Assembly: GCF_014489595.1 (NCBI RefSeq)
Contig: NZ_CP060790.1
Location: 3,038,001 to 3,102,000, forward strand
Reading direction: 5' to 3'
DNA from: Paenacidovorax monticola
GTDB taxonomy: Bacteria; Pseudomonadota; Gammaproteobacteria; Burkholderiales; Burkholderiaceae_C
DNA length: 64,000 nucleotides
Shown here: positions 53,225 to 63,748 of the stretch, piece after piece
How positions within the stretch are numbered: the first letter of the stretch is position 1
How the letters are laid out: each line of letters starts with the position of its first letter
Program-made: the position numbers and the translations under genes
The notes under the pieces: model-generated
What the model saw: the letters and a program-made list of their open reading frames with translations, nothing else
What the model was told of the DNA's origin: nothing
Database searches by the model: none

Positions 53225-54387
53225 ATGAGCGCCAACGGCATTCCGGACCTGAACGCGGCGGGCGGCCTGCGCGTCTTCCACCTGCACGCGGGCGGCGTCG
53301 CCGAGCTGCCTGCCCTGCCCGAGCGCGCGCCGGCCCAGGGCTTCGTGTGGATCGCCTGCACGCGCGCCACGCTGCAGGCCCAGCTCGCCAGCGTGCAGGC
53401 CGCGCTGCTGGCGCTCACGGGCCAGCAACTGGTGGACCTGCACGTGTCGGACCTGCTCAACGCGCAGCTGCCCTCGCACTACGACTACACCTCGCAGTAC
53501 GACCTGCTCGTGTTCCGCCGCCTCGCGACCGGCCAGGCCGCCCTCGCCGAAGCGGCGCCACCGCCCGCCCCCAGCGCCGCAGCGGCCCGCCCGTGCTGCG
53601 CAACATCGACACCAGCCCCGTGGGCTTCGCCGTGTTCGACCAGGTGCTGCTGTCGGTGCACCCGGGCGACTGCACCGTGCGCGACGCCTACGCCGCGCGC
53701 CTGCTCGCGGCCATCCCCACCGACCCGCGCGAAGGACGCACCAGCCCCACGCCGGGCGCGCGCGTGCCCGCGAGCCCGGCGGACCTCATGCTGCGCGTGG
53801 TCAACCTCATCGTGGACGGCTTCCTGGACCTGCGGCGAGAGCTGTCGCGCCAGCTCGACCACTGGCAGACCGAACTGCTGCGCCCGCGCACGCGCTTCGC
53901 CAACTGGGGGGCCCTGCTCGACGCGCGCCTGGCGCTGCACGAGCTCGACGACGTCTGCGAGGACCAGCGCACCGCCGTGCAGGACTGGATCGACGCGCTC
54001 GAGACCTGGAGCCTGCCCGACGGCGCGCAGGCCGCGCGCGAGCTGGACCTGCTCAAGGTGCGCAGCCGCGACGTGCTGGAGCACATCGAGCGCGTGGTGC
54101 ACCACGTGCGCCGGCTCGAGCAGAGCACCGAGACCGTGGTGCAGATGCATTTCAGCGTGCAGAGCAACCGCACCAACGACATCATGCGCACGCTCACGGC
54201 CCTCACGGCCGTGTTCCTGCCGCTGAACCTCATCGCGGGCATCTTCGGCATGAACTTCGAGTTCATTCCGCTGGTGCACAAGCAGGACGGTTTCTGGTGG
54301 GCCATGGGCTCGATGACCGTCATCGCGCTGGCGCTCGTGCTGCTGTTCTGGCGCAAGCGCTACCTGGCGCGCACCGGCGGGCACTGA
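53225..54387 (+). CDS. CorA-family Mg2+/divalent cation transporter, frame broken
   Basis: About 388 residues. Long cytosolic N-terminal domain, coiled stalk (ARELDLLKVRSRDVLEHIER), and two C-terminal helices with the pore motif GMN in AGIFGMNFEFIP and the WAMGSMTVIALALVLLFW helix. The frame is lost near the C run 53568-53572 in a Pro/Ala-rich linker; one base restores it. It starts 20 bp after hemB. Confidence 0.88.
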
Positions 54388-54495
54388 GCCGCCGGGGCGG
54401 CGGGGCCGCCCCACTTCGGTGCTTGAGGCAAATCAAGGCGCTCCCCCCGGGGTTTTGTTGCAATTGGTAACCACCCTTCCGTTGGTTGCCGTTTC

Positions 54496-56067
54496 ATGAA
54501 ATCACTCTCCATTGCCCACCAGCTGCGCCTCATGGCGGGCATCAGCACGCTGATCCTGGTCCTGCTCTCCGGCTTCATGCTGCTTGAGGAATACCAGTTG
54601 CACCGCAGCAGCCGCGAAACGGCCGTGCGCCAGGCGGTGGAAACCGCACATTCCGTGCTCACCTGGGCCCAGGGGCTTGAAGCCCGTGGCACGCACAGCC
54701 GCGAGCAGGCCCAGCAACTCGCCATCCAGGCCCTGCGCACCGCGCGCTATGCAGGCAATGAATACTTCTGGCTGCAGGACCAGCAGGCGCGCGTGCTCAT
54801 GCACCCCTTCCGCCAGGACCTCGACGGCCAGGACGGCTCCGCCATCCGCGACCCCGACGGCAAGCCCATCTTCGTGCTGTTCGGCGAACGCGCGCGCCAG
54901 AGCGACGGGGGCGGCATCGTCGAATACCAGTGGCCCAAACCCGGCCAGGACGCGCCCGCGCCCAAGATCTCCTACGTGAAGGGCTTCGCGCCCTGGGGCT
55001 GGGTGGTGGGCTCGGGCGTGTACGCCGACGACCTGCGCGCGGGCTTCATCGCGCGGGCCCAGCGCACGGCCGCCGTGATCGCCTTGGCGCTCGCGATCAC
55101 GCTGTGGATGGCGCGCAACGTCACGCACAGCGTGGGCCACGGGCTCGATGGAGCCATCCAGGTGGCGCGCGCGGTCTCGCAGCGCGACCTCACGCACACC
55201 ATCGAGGTCCGGGGCGCCGACGAGGTGCGCCAGCTGCTCGGCGCCATGCACGACATGCAGGACGACCTCACGGGCACGCTGCGCACCGTGCGCGACGCCG
55301 CCGACCAGCTCGCCCAGGCCAGCGAACAGATCGCCGCGGGCAACATGGACCTCAGCGGGCGCACCGAGAGCACGGCGTCGAGCCTGGAGCAGACCGCCGC
55401 GAGCATGGAGCAGCTCACGGGCTCGGTGGCGCAGAACGCCCAGGCCGCCAGCCAGGCCGCGCGCTGCGCGAGCCAGGCCAGCGAGGTCGCCACCCAGGGC
55501 GGTCAGGCCGTGGCCCAGGTGGTGCACACCATGAACGGCATCAGCGCCTCGTCGCACCGCATCGCCGACATCATCGGCGTGATCGACTCGATCGCGTTCC
55601 AGACCAACATCCTCGCGCTCAACGCGGCCGTGGAGGCGGCGCGCGCGGGCGAACAGGGCCGGGGCTTCGCGGTGGTGGCGGGCGAGGTGCGCACGCTCGC
55701 GCAGCGCAGCGCCTCCGCCGCCCGGGAGATCAAGGAGCTGATCCAGGCCTCGGTCGCCCAGGTCGAGGCCGGTGCCAGCCAGGTGCACGCGGCGGGCCAC
55801 ACCATGGAACGCGTGGTGGGCGCCGTGCAGGAGGTGCACGCGCTGATCCAGGAGATCACCACCGCCACGGGCGAACAGAGCAACGGCATCGCCCAGGTCA
55901 ACGTGGCCGTGGCCGAGCTGGACCGCATGACGCAGCAGAACGCCTCGCTGGTCGAGGAGTCTGCCTCAGCGGCCGAGGCGCTGCGCGAGCAGGCCATGGA
56001 GCTCGCGCAGCAGGTCAACCGCTTTGCGCTCGCGCCGGCCGGGCGGGCCGCGCTGGCCGCGGCTTGA
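54496..56067 (+). CDS. Methyl-accepting chemotaxis protein with single Cache domain
   Basis: A 523-residue chemoreceptor. TM1 at 13-33, a periplasmic sCache-type domain (about 35-185) with [18 protein letters not shown] and [14 protein letters not shown], and TM2 at 192-207. HAMP and the signalling domain follow, with hairpin tip [20 protein letters not shown]. There is no C-terminal NWETF pentapeptide, so adaptation would rely on tethered receptors or none. Ligand unknown; sCache receptors often sense small carboxylates. Confidence 0.93.
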   Translation: MKSLSIAHQLRLMAGISTLILVLLSGFMLLEEYQLHRSSRETAVRQAVETAHSVLTWAQGLEARGTHSREQAQQLAIQALRTARYAGNEYFWLQDQQARVLMHPFRQDLDGQDGSAIRDPDGKPIFVLFGERARQSDGGGIVEYQWPKPGQDAPAPKISYVKGFAPWGWVVGSGVYADDLRAGFIARAQRTAAVIALALAITLWMARNVTHSVGHGLDGAIQVARAVSQRDLTHTIEVRGADEVRQLLGAMHDMQDDLTGTLRTVRDAADQLAQASEQIAAGNMDLSGRTESTASSLEQTAASMEQLTGSVAQNAQAASQAARCASQASEVATQGGQAVAQVVHTMNGISASSHRIADIIGVIDSIAFQTNILALNAAVEAARAGEQGRGFAVVAGEVRTLAQRSASAAREIKELIQASVAQVEAGASQVHAAGHTMERVVGAVQEVHALIQEITTATGEQSNGIAQVNVAVAELDRMTQQNASLVEESASAAEALREQAMELAQQVNRFALAPAGRAALAAA

Positions 56068-56068
56068 T

Positions 56069-56719
56069 TCAGACGAAGGGCGCGCTCAGGCCCTCGTTGG
56101 CCAGCACGCGCTGCACGGCCGCCCGTGCCAGCATGCGCTGCAGGTACGGCCCCAGGTGGGGCCGCGCGCGCGCCGGAGCGCTGGCGAAGTTCCGCGTCCA
56201 GCGGCACAGCGTGAACACGTAGGCGTCGAGCGCGCTGTAGGCCTCGCCCAGGAACCAGGGCCCACCGCGGCGCGCCAGCTCGGCATCGAGCTGGTCGAGC
56301 AGGCCGCCAACGCGTTGCTCGGCATGGCGCTTGAGTTCGGCTACCCCGGCCGCGTGGCCGTCGTCCATCCAGCGCTCGGGGTAGAAGTAGACGATCAGCG
56401 CGCTCTGCAGCGTGTTGGTGAGCCACATCAGCCATTGGTAGAAGTGCGCGCGCTCGGCGCAGGCCAGCGGTGGCGCCAGCGTCGCCTGGGCGTGCGTATC
56501 GCACAGGTGCAGGCAGATCGCGGCCGTTTCGTAGACCACGAGGTCTCCGTCGGTGAGCACGGGGATCAGCCCGTTGGGATTGAGCCGCAGGTACTCGGGC
56601 GAGCGGTGCGCGCCCTGCGCGCGGTCCACGAGCACGCGCTCGTAGGGCACGCCCAGTTCCTCGAGCAGGATATGGGGCGCCATCGCGGCGGTGCTGGGGT
56701 AGTAGTGCAGTTGGATCAT
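56069..56719 (-). CDS. Glutathione S-transferase family protein
   Basis: A 216-residue two-domain protein. The N-terminal thioredoxin-like domain has [20 protein letters not shown] and the glutathione-binding [24 protein letters not shown] (cis-Pro then Glu-Thr). The C-terminal helical domain carries [14 protein letters not shown]. Its start overlaps the amidohydrolase stop by 4 bp. Substrate unknown. Confidence 0.9.
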   Translation of the reverse strand: MIQLHYYPSTAAMAPHILLEELGVPYERVLVDRAQGAHRSPEYLRLNPNGLIPVLTDGDLVVYETAAICLHLCDTHAQATLAPPLACAERAHFYQWLMWLTNTLQSALIVYFYPERWMDDGHAAGVAELKRHAEQRVGGLLDQLDAELARRGGPWFLGEAYSALDAYVFTLCRWTRNFASAPARARPHLGPYLQRMLARAAVQRVLANEGLSAPFV

Positions 56720-57654
56720 GGGGTCTTGGGGAGGTCAATGCCGAACAGGTCCGCGCCGTTGCTCCAGGCGATCCTGCGCGCCACATCGGCGGGCAGGCCG
56801 CCGAGCCACTGCCGGTAGCCCTGCATGAGGTTTTCGTAGTCCTGCCAGCGCTGGTTCACCCAGGTGTCCGAACCCACCAGAAAACGCGTGGGGTGCCTGA
56901 GCAGCAGGGCGCGCCATGCGGGGCATAGCTGCCGGTCGTCGCACACCAGGCCCGGCCGGTACGACAGTTCGCCCATGAGGCCGGGGTAGCGCGCCAGCAG
57001 CGCCTCCACGCGCTCGGGCGGCGTACCGCCAATGCCCGTGTGCGCCCAGACGAGGCGCAGCTTCTGCCCGCGCGAGGGCGTGTGCGCCATGAGCTTGTCG
57101 ATGGCCACGTCGTCCACGTGGGCCAGCACGACCAGGCCGCGCTCCTCGGCCAGCGCCATGAGCTTGCGGGCCACGGGGCCGTCTGCGTTGGCGCTGTCGT
57201 ACAGGTGGAACTCGCCGATGCCCCGGTAGGGCCCGGCCTGCGTGCCGCGCACCAGCTCGGCCTGCACCATGGCGTAGACGGTTTCGTCGGCGAACCAGCC
57301 GGAATAGTCGGCCCGGTTGCGATACAGGCGCACAAAGGGCACCACGGCGACGCCCGCTTCGCGCGCCTGCGGCGACGCCGCGAGCGTGAGCGAGCCCTTG
57401 TTGGGCCGCGAGTTGGCCACGATGGCGCGCACGCCGCTGCGCTGCATGCGGCCCAGCACGTCGGCCGGCGGGTGCGGTCCGGCCTGGCCGTCCCAGGCCT
57501 CCTCGTTGTAGTGCAGGTGGGCGTCGAACAGCGGACCCGTGTAGTCCGCCGCGCGAAGGGGGGTGCCGAAAGCTGTCAAACCAATAGCTATCAACGCTTG
57601 AAGAATGAGCGCGAATGCCCTCATGTGCCGGAAAACCGCAGCCGCGTGCGCCAT
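56716..57654 (-). CDS. Exported amidohydrolase-family protein
   Basis: About 312 residues. A signal-like N-terminus ([20 protein letters not shown] after [10 protein letters not shown]) precedes an amidohydrolase TIM barrel starting [15 protein letters not shown] (HxH metal site). Other metal-site candidates are [18 protein letters not shown] and the late Asp in FLVGSDTW. The hydrophobic leader is encoded by DNA matching part of the dispersed repeat family (57569-57605). Substrate unknown. Confidence 0.8.
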   Translation of the reverse strand: MAHAAAVFRHMRAFALILQALIAIGLTAFGTPLRAADYTGPLFDAHLHYNEEAWDGQAGPHPPADVLGRMQRSGVRAIVANSRPNKGSLTLAASPQAREAGVAVVPFVRLYRNRADYSGWFADETVYAMVQAELVRGTQAGPYRGIGEFHLYDSANADGPVARKLMALAEERGLVVLAHVDDVAIDKLMAHTPSRGQKLRLVWAHTGIGGTPPERVEALLARYPGLMGELSYRPGLVCDDRQLCPAWRALLLRHPTRFLVGSDTWVNQRWQDYENLMQGYRQWLGGLPADVARRIAWSNGADLFGIDLPKTP

Positions 57655-57673
57655 GGTGTCCCCCTCCCTGCCC

Positions 57674-58363
57674 TCACGCAAGGTGCCTGTCGAAGAAGGC
57701 CAGCGTGCGGTCGCGGGCCGCCATGGCGGCGGCCTCGTCGTAGGAGCCCCGCTGGTCGCAGTTGAAGCCATGGTCGGCCTCGTAGACATGCACGCCCACC
57801 TCGGGATGGGCGCGCGCGAAGGCCTGTACGCCGTCGAGCGGAATGTGCGCATCGCGCCGGCCAAAGTGCGCGATCACCGGACAGCGCGGCACGCGCGCGG
57901 CCTCCGCCCCCACGGTCATGCCGCCGCCGTAGTAGCAGGCGGCGGCGGCCACGCCGTCGAGCGCGCAGGCAGCGCGCCAGGCCATCAGGCCGCCCCAGCA
58001 GAAGCCCACCAGGCCCACCGGGCCGCCACCCAGGCGCGCCGCCTCGGCCACGGCCACCTGCACGTCGGGCAGCAGGCCGGGCTCGGGCAGCGCCTCGGCG
58101 CGCGCCTTGAGCGCCCGGCCCTGCTCCACGTCGTGCGCGCTGTAGCCCAGGTCCACGCCCGGCTGCAGGCGCGCGAACAGGTCGGGCGCCACGGCGGCAT
58201 AGCCGCGCGCGGCGAGCCGGTCCGCCACGGCGCGGATGTGCGCGTTCACGCCAAAAATTTCCTGCAGCACCACCACGCCGCCGCGCACGGGCCCCTCGGG
58301 CACGGCCACCCAGGCCCGCACTGCCGCGCCGCCGGTCGGCGCCAGATCCACGAAACTGCCCAT
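57674..58363 (-). CDS. Dienelactone hydrolase family protein
   Basis: A 229-residue alpha/beta hydrolase. [22 protein letters not shown] is the family block, GFCWGG the nucleophile elbow (Cys), and [12 protein letters not shown] the late His region. Asp is in [10 protein letters not shown]. Dienelactone hydrolase acts in chlorocatechol degradation, but many paralogs have other roles and no catechol genes are nearby. Divergent from the SDR gene. Confidence 0.9.
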   Translation of the reverse strand: MGSFVDLAPTGGAAVRAWVAVPEGPVRGGVVVLQEIFGVNAHIRAVADRLAARGYAAVAPDLFARLQPGVDLGYSAHDVEQGRALKARAEALPEPGLLPDVQVAVAEAARLGGGPVGLVGFCWGGLMAWRAACALDGVAAAACYYGGGMTVGAEAARVPRCPVIAHFGRRDAHIPLDGVQAFARAHPEVGVHVYEADHGFNCDQRGSYDEAAAMAARDRTLAFFDRHLA

Positions 58364-58421
58364 GGCAAAACCCTCCCAAAGTGGTGCTGTAATGCTCGGC
58401 ATTCTCACAGGAGACGCTGTT

Positions 58422-59168
58422 TTGACCAAAGTAGCCATCGTGACCGGCGGCAGCCGGGGTATCGGCACCGCCACCGCGCTCTTGGCCGCCCGGCAGGGCT
58501 GGGCCGTGGCCGTCAACTACGCGCACCGTGCCGATGCGGCCGACGCCGTGGTGCGCCAGATCCGCGACCAGGGCGGCCAGGCCCTCGCCGTGCGCGGCGA
58601 CGTGGCCGTGGAATCCGACGTGGTCGCCCTGTTCGAGACGGTGGACCGCGAACTGGGACGCGTCGCCGCGCTGGTGAACAACGCGGGCGTGGTGGACCGC
58701 CCCGCGCGCGTGGACGAGATGGACGGCGAACGCCTGCGCCGCATGTTCGACATCAATGTGCTTGGCAGCTTCTATTGCGCACGCGAGGCCGTGCGGCGCA
58801 TGAGCACCAAGCACGGCGGCACGGGCGGCAGCATCGTCAACGTGTCGAGCGCCGCCGCACGCCTGGGCGCCGCGCACCAGTACGTGGACTATGCGGCGGC
58901 CAAGGGCGCGATCGACGTGCTCACGCTGGGCCTGGCCCGCGAGGTGGCGGCCGAGGGCATCCGCGTGAACGCGGTGCGCCCGGGCCTCATCGAGACCGAG
59001 ATCCACGCCAGCGGCGGCCTGCCCGACCGCGTGCGCGACCTGGCCCACCAGGTGCCCATGGGGCGGGGCGGCACGCCCGAGGAGGTGGCCGAGGCCATCG
59101 TGTGGCTGATGGGAGACGCCTCGCCCTACACCACCATGACGCTCATGGAAGTCTCCGGAGGGCGCTGA
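58422..59168 (+). CDS. SDR-family oxidoreductase (TTG start)
   Basis: A 248-residue Rossmann enzyme. TGGSRGIG at the N-terminus binds NAD(P); NNAG and the catalytic Ser-Tyr-Lys (VNVSSAAARLGAAHQYVDYAAAKGA) are present. TTG at 58422 is chosen because AGGAGA precedes it by 7 bases and it gives MTKVAIVTGG. It lies 1 bp before marC, so they are co-transcribed. Confidence 0.9.
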   Translation: MTKVAIVTGGSRGIGTATALLAARQGWAVAVNYAHRADAADAVVRQIRDQGGQALAVRGDVAVESDVVALFETVDRELGRVAALVNNAGVVDRPARVDEMDGERLRRMFDINVLGSFYCAREAVRRMSTKHGGTGGSIVNVSSAAARLGAAHQYVDYAAAKGAIDVLTLGLAREVAAEGIRVNAVRPGLIETEIHASGGLPDRVRDLAHQVPMGRGGTPEEVAEAIVWLMGDASPYTTMTLMEVSGGR

Positions 59169-59169
59169 C

Positions 59170-59805
59170 ATGGACCTGAAACCCCTCATCACCCTGCTGG
59201 CCATCGTGAACCCGCTTGCCATCGTGCCGTTCTTCATCCACTACACCGAGGGCTTCTCCCCCGCGCAGCGCCGCCGCACGATCCAGGTGGCGGCGTTCAG
59301 CGCGTTCTGCGTGATCGCTGCCTGCGCGCTGCTGGGGCTGCAGATCCTCGATTTCTTCAACATCTCGCTGCAGAGCTTCCAGGTGGGCGGCGGCATGCTG
59401 CTGCTCATCAGTGCGATGAACATGCTCAATGCCCAGCCCGCCGAGGCCAAGCCCCACACCAACGACCTGGAGGAAGGCGCCGAGAAAGCCGCCGCGGGAT
59501 CGAGCATCGCCGTGGTGCCGCTCACCATCCCGCTGCTCACGGGGCCGGCCAGCATGTCCACCGTGGTGATCTACGCCGACCGCGCCCAGACCTTCTGGCA
59601 GCACGCCGCGCTCATCGGCTACGGCGTGGTGATCGGCCTGGCCACGGCGCTGTGCTTCGCGCTGGCCGACCCCATCGCGCGCGTGCTCGGCAAGACCGGC
59701 ATCAACGTGATGACGCGGCTCATGGGCCTGATCCTCGCGGCGCTGGCCGTGGAGGTGATGGCGGACGGCCTGGGCAAGATCTTCCCCGTGCTCGTGGCAC
59801 GCTGA
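59170..59805 (+). CDS. MarC-family integral membrane protein
   Basis: A 211-residue protein with six helices: MDLKPLITLLAIVNPLAIVP, SIAVVPLTIPLLTGPASMST and NVMTRLMGLILAALAVEVM. MarC proteins (UPF0056) have no confirmed substrate. Sits between the SDR and creB genes on one strand. Confidence 0.9.
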   Translation: MDLKPLITLLAIVNPLAIVPFFIHYTEGFSPAQRRRTIQVAAFSAFCVIAACALLGLQILDFFNISLQSFQVGGGMLLLISAMNMLNAQPAEAKPHTNDLEEGAEKAAAGSSIAVVPLTIPLLTGPASMSTVVIYADRAQTFWQHAALIGYGVVIGLATALCFALADPIARVLGKTGINVMTRLMGLILAALAVEVMADGLGKIFPVLVAR

Positions 59806-59813
59806 CCGAGAAC

Positions 59814-60509
59814 ATGCCTGCCCGCCTGCTGCTCGTCGAGGACGACCCCGCCATCGCGCGCACCGTGGCCTACACGCTGGAGCGCGACGGCCTCGCGGTG
59901 ACCCACAGCCTGCTCCTGGGCGACGCACGCACCCAGCTGGGCGGCGGCACGCCGTTCGACCTGCTCGTGCTCGACGTGGGCCTGCCCGACGGCAACGGGC
60001 TCGACCTGCTGCGCGAGCTGCGCCAGGCGCGGCACACCACGCCCGTCCTGATGCTCAGCGCCCATGGCGAGGAGATCGACCGCGTGCTGGGCCTGGAGCT
60101 GGGCGCCGACGACTATCTCGCCAAGCCCTTCAGCCCGCGCGAACTGGCGGCGCGCGTCAAGGCCCTGCTGCGCCGCTCGGGCGCGGGCACCGCGCCAGCA
60201 GACCGCCCCGCGCGCCCGGCCACCGGCCCCTTCCACGACGACGCCAACGGCCAGCGCATGCACCTGCACGGCCAGCCGCTCCTGCTCACGCGGCGCGAGT
60301 ACCGGCTGCTGTCGTGCCTGCTCGCGGGCGCGGGCCGCATCCACACGCGCGAGGCGCTGCTTGCCGCCGCCTGGGGCGACGACAGCGAGAGCACCGACCG
60401 CACCGTGGACACCCACGTCAAGACCCTGCGCGCCAAGCTGCGCGCCGCCGACCCTGCGCGCGAATACATCAGCACGCACCGGGGCATGGGCTATTGCCTG
60501 GACTTCTAG
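59814..60509 (+). CDS. creB: OmpR-family response regulator, CreB-like
   Basis: A 231-residue protein. Receiver with LLLVEDDPAIARTVAYTLE, phospho-acceptor Asp in LLVLDVGLPDGNGLDLL, and Lys in DDYLAKPFSPREL. The C-terminal winged helix has LTRREYRLLSCLL and RTVDTHVKTLRAKL. Downstream creC and creD genes identify the system. The TAG stop lies within the terminal repeat of a 150-bp element that separates it from creC. Confidence 0.9.
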   Translation: MPARLLLVEDDPAIARTVAYTLERDGLAVTHSLLLGDARTQLGGGTPFDLLVLDVGLPDGNGLDLLRELRQARHTTPVLMLSAHGEEIDRVLGLELGADDYLAKPFSPRELAARVKALLRRSGAGTAPADRPARPATGPFHDDANGQRMHLHGQPLLLTRREYRLLSCLLAGAGRIHTREALLAAAWGDDSESTDRTVDTHVKTLRAKLRAADPAREYISTHRGMGYCLDF

Positions 60510-60655
60510 GGCCGGTCAACGCCATGCAAAAGGTCGCGCAGCGCACCCCGGCCTGCCCATCCTGGCACGTGACGCCATGCATGCGTGCGGGCGCCTTGCG
60601 TCCGGCCCCTGGGCAAGGCGACACGATCCCCTTGCATCGCGTTGACAGGCCCTAG
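60506..60655. mobile_element. Possible MITE: 150-bp element with 28-bp terminal inverted repeats
   Basis: Left end CTAGGGCCGGTCAACGCCAT (60506 on) and right end, reversed, CTAGGGCCTGTCAACGCGAT. The terminal repeats agree at 24 of 28 positions. CTAG at each end could be a target duplication or part of the repeat. The interior has no coding capacity. It provides the creB stop and ends 1 bp before the creC ATG. No second copy was seen in the window. Confidence 0.55.
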
Positions 60656-60656
60656 C

Positions 60657-62111
60657 ATGCGCCTCGGCCTGCGGCTTCTGTTCGCGTTCTTCCTCATCAA
60701 CGGCATCGCGGCCTTCTTCGTGCTGCGCGTGTTCACGGCCGAGATCAAGCCCAGCGTGCGCGAGGTGATGGAGGACATGATGGTGGACACGGCCAACATC
60801 CTCGCCGAGCTGGCGAGCGACGACCTGGCGTCGGGTCGGCTCGCCGCCAGCGCCGCCGGCCCCGGGAGCGGCGCACCCGAAAGCGCCTTCGCGCGCCACG
60901 TGCGCGCCTATGCCAACCGCCCCATCGACGCGGCCATCTGGGGCTTCTCCAAGCAGTCGCTCGACTTCCGCATCTACGTGACAGACGCCACGGGCCGCGT
61001 GGTGTTCGACAGCGAGCACAAGGCCCTGGGGCAGGACTACTCGCAGTGGCGCGATGTGGCCCGCACGCTGCGCGGCGAGTACGGCGCCCGCGCCAGCCGC
61101 GACGTGCAGCAGGACGACACCACCGGCGTGATGTACGTGGCCGCGCCTATTCTGGCGAACGGGCAGATCGCGGGCGTGCTCACCGTGGCCAAGCCCACGC
61201 GCACGGTGCAGCGCTTCATCGACCGTGCGGAGCGCAAGGTGCTCAAGGGCGGCCTGCTGCTGCTGGCCCTTTCGGCCCTGGTGGGCGTGGCCGTCACCGT
61301 GTGGACCGTATGGCACGTGCGCCGCCTGCGCGACTACGCCCTGAGCGTCCAAGGCCCGAGCGATGGCGCCGCCCCGCCGCCGCCCGTGCCCCAGGTGCCC
61401 GGAGAGCTGGGCGATCTGGCCCGCGCCATGGACCACATGCGCGGGCGCCTGGAAGGGCGCGACTACATCGAAGGCTACGTGCGCGCGCTCACGCACGAAC
61501 TCAAGAGCCCCGTGGCCGCCATCCGCGGCGCGGGCGAGCTGCTGCAGGACGAGCTGCCTGCCGCCGACCGCCAGCAGTTCGCCACCCAGGTGGTGGAGCA
61601 GAGCGAGCGCCTGCAGCGCCTCATCGACCGGCTGCTGGAACTCAGCAAGCTGGAGCAGCGCCAGCACGCCGACACGGCGGCCCCGGTGGCACTGCGCGAT
61701 TGCGCCGAGCGGGCGGTGCGCCAGGCCCAGGCGCGCGCCCGCCAGCGCGGCGTGGCACTGGCACTGGCGGGCGACGGCGCCAGCGGCCCCTGGGAGGCCG
61801 AGCTCGTCACGCTCGCCATCGGCAACCTGATCGACAACGCCATCGACTTCTCGCCCGAGGGCGGCACCGTGCGCGTGGAACTGGCCGGCCCCGCGGTGGC
61901 CGTGCAGGACCAGGGCCCCGGCGTGCCGGACTACGCGCTGCCGCGCCTGGGCGAGCGCTTCTTCACCACCGCGCGGCCCGACGGCACGCGCAGCGGCTCG
62001 GGCCTGGGTCTGGCCATCGTCCGGCGCGTGATGCAGCTGCACGGCGGCAGCATGGCCGTGCAGAGCGGCAGCCCGGGGCTGCGCGTGGAGCTGCGGTTCG
62101 CGCCTGCATAG
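60657..62111 (+). CDS. creC: Sensor histidine kinase CreC
   Basis: A 484-residue inner-membrane sensor. TM1 at 6-26, a periplasmic single-Cache-like domain with DFRIYVTDATGRVVFDSE, and TM2 at 198-222. HAMP, HisKA with ALTHELKSPVAAIRGAGELL (phospho-His), and HATPase with NLIDNAIDFSPEGG, DQGPGVPDYALPRLGERFF and GSGLGLAIVRRVM follow. CreC senses growth or envelope signals and phosphorylates CreB. Confidence 0.92.
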   Translation: MRLGLRLLFAFFLINGIAAFFVLRVFTAEIKPSVREVMEDMMVDTANILAELASDDLASGRLAASAAGPGSGAPESAFARHVRAYANRPIDAAIWGFSKQSLDFRIYVTDATGRVVFDSEHKALGQDYSQWRDVARTLRGEYGARASRDVQQDDTTGVMYVAAPILANGQIAGVLTVAKPTRTVQRFIDRAERKVLKGGLLLLALSALVGVAVTVWTVWHVRRLRDYALSVQGPSDGAAPPPPVPQVPGELGDLARAMDHMRGRLEGRDYIEGYVRALTHELKSPVAAIRGAGELLQDELPAADRQQFATQVVEQSERLQRLIDRLLELSKLEQRQHADTAAPVALRDCAERAVRQAQARARQRGVALALAGDGASGPWEAELVTLAIGNLIDNAIDFSPEGGTVRVELAGPAVAVQDQGPGVPDYALPRLGERFFTTARPDGTRSGSGLGLAIVRRVMQLHGGSMAVQSGSPGLRVELRFAPA

Positions 62112-62123
62112 CGGCGCCGGGGC

Positions 62124-63055
62124 TCAGCCCGCCGCGTCCACGATGCGGTTGCGCCCGCCGTGCTTGGCGCGGTAGAGCCGCCGGTCCACGTCGTCGAGAA
62201 AGCGCATCGGGTCGTCGCGTTCGCCAGGCACGAGGGTGCCGCCGCCAATGCTCACCGTGAGCAGCTGGCCGATCGGCGAATCTCCATGCGCGATCTGCGC
62301 CTTGAACACCGCCTGCCGGCAGCGCTCGGCCACCGTGCGCGCGGCATGCGCATCGCTCGCGGCAGCAGCAGCACGAACTCCTCGCCGCCGTAACGCGCCA
62401 GGAAGTCGCGCGGCCGGTGCGCGGCGCTGGCCAGCGCCCGGGCCACGCGCTTGAGGCATTCGTCGCCCTCCACATGGCCGTAGGCGTCGTTGTAGCGCTT
62501 GAAGAAATCCACGTCGAAGAGCAGCAGCGACAGCGGCTGCGACTCGCGCCGCGCATCCTGCCATTCACGGTCGAACACGGCGTCGAACTTGCGGCGGTTG
62601 TTCACGCCCGTGAGCCCGTCGCGGAACGACAGGTCCTCCAGCTCCTGCTGCAGGCTCAGCAGCTTCTCCTCGTTCTGCTTGCGCTCGGTGATGTCGAACA
62701 TGAAGCCCACGAGCGACACCACATTGCCCTGCAGATCGCGCACCACATGCACCACGTCGCGGATCCATACATAGTCGCCCTGGGTGGTGAGCGCGCGGTA
62801 GTCCGCCTCATGGTCCACGCCCGACTGCGACTGGGAGATGCAGAAATTGACCACGCGCTCGCGGTCGTCGGGGTGCATGCGGTCGGCCCAGTCCTGCACC
62901 GTGACCCAGCTCGTGGGCGCCCAGCCCAGCAGGCTCTCGATCTGCGGTCCGATATAGGCGAACGTGGCCGTGGCCCAATCGATCTTCCAGGGAATCGCAC
63001 GCGTGGATTCCAGCAGGGTGCGGTATAGCGCGTTGTCGGGTACGGTTTGGCTCAT
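62124..63055 (-). CDS. PAS-GGDEF diguanylate cyclase, frame broken
   Basis: About 311 residues. A PAS/PAC domain (about 10-130; GPQIESLLGWAPTSW and VSLVGFMFDITERKQNEE) is followed by GGDEF (SFRDGLTGVNNRRKFDAVF, DVDFFKRYND, active site RYGGEEFVLLLP). Makes c-di-GMP. One base is missing near 62360, right after LLLP; the C-terminus TVSIGGGTL...LYRAKHGGRNRIVDAAG is then in frame. It reads toward creC. Confidence 0.87.
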
Positions 63056-63171
63056 GGTGCGAAGGGACAGGGCCCGGGATCCGGACAAGCATAGCGAGAA
63101 CCGGCGTGAACCCATGCAGCACGGCGCTTTCGCCTATAGCATGGAAAGCCTTCCCCCTCATTCTCCGGCAT

Positions 63172-63630
63172 ATGAGTGACATCGAAATCCGCAGCATCCA
63201 GCCACACGACCAGGCCCAATGGCAACCGTTGTGGGCAGACTACAACGCCTTCTATGGCCGCTCGGGCCCCACGGCCCTGGCGCCCGCCATCACGGAGGCC
63301 ACCTGGCAGCGCTTCTTCGACCCCGCCGAGCCCGTGCACGCCCTCGTCGCGGTCCGTGAGGGGCAACTGGTCGGCCTGGCGCACTACCTGTTCCACCGCA
63401 GCACCATCCAGATCCAGCCCACCTGCTATCTGCAGGATTTGTTCACCTCGGAGCACGCCCGGGGCGCAGGCGTGGGCCGCCACCTGATCCAGGGCGTGTA
63501 CGCGCAGGCCCAGGCCGCGGGCTCGCCCCGGGTCTACTGGCAGACGCACGAAACCAACAGCGCGGCCATACAGCTGTATGCACGGCTGGCCGAGCGTTCG
63601 GGGTTCATCGTCTTTCGGAAGACGTTGTAG
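63172..63630 (+). CDS. GNAT-family N-acetyltransferase
   Basis: A 152-residue enzyme. ARGAGVGRHLIQGVYAQAQ is the acetyl-CoA loop and YWQTHETNSAAIQLYARLAE the C-terminal motif. The ATG at 63172 gives MSDIEIRSIQPHDQ. Located between the diguanylate cyclase and creD; substrate unknown. Confidence 0.9.
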   Translation: MSDIEIRSIQPHDQAQWQPLWADYNAFYGRSGPTALAPAITEATWQRFFDPAEPVHALVAVREGQLVGLAHYLFHRSTIQIQPTCYLQDLFTSEHARGAGVGRHLIQGVYAQAQAAGSPRVYWQTHETNSAAIQLYARLAERSGFIVFRKTL

Positions 63631-63658
63631 CCAGCGAGATGCCGGCTGGCGCACGCAC

Positions 63659-63674
63659 TTCACGCCGGCTTCAC
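63659..63674 (+). promoter_or_regulatory. cre tag (CreB binding site) before creD
   Basis: TTCAC-GCCGGC-TTCAC exactly matches the E. coli CreB consensus TTCACN6TTCAC. It lies 75-90 bp before the creD start, downstream of the GNAT stop. The adjacent creB and creD genes make chance unlikely. Confidence 0.88.
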
Positions 63675-63678
63675 AAAC

Positions 63679-63694
63679 TTCATGCCCTTCTCAC
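63679..63694 (+). promoter_or_regulatory. Second, imperfect cre-tag-like repeat
   Basis: TTCAT-GCCCTT-CTCAC keeps the 5-6-5 spacing of the cre tag with one mismatch in each half. It follows the perfect tag by 4 bp. Confidence 0.5.
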
Positions 63695-63748
63695 GGGCGC
63701 TGCAGACACTGCCCTCCACAGACCCATCACCTATCTGCGGAGGAACCC

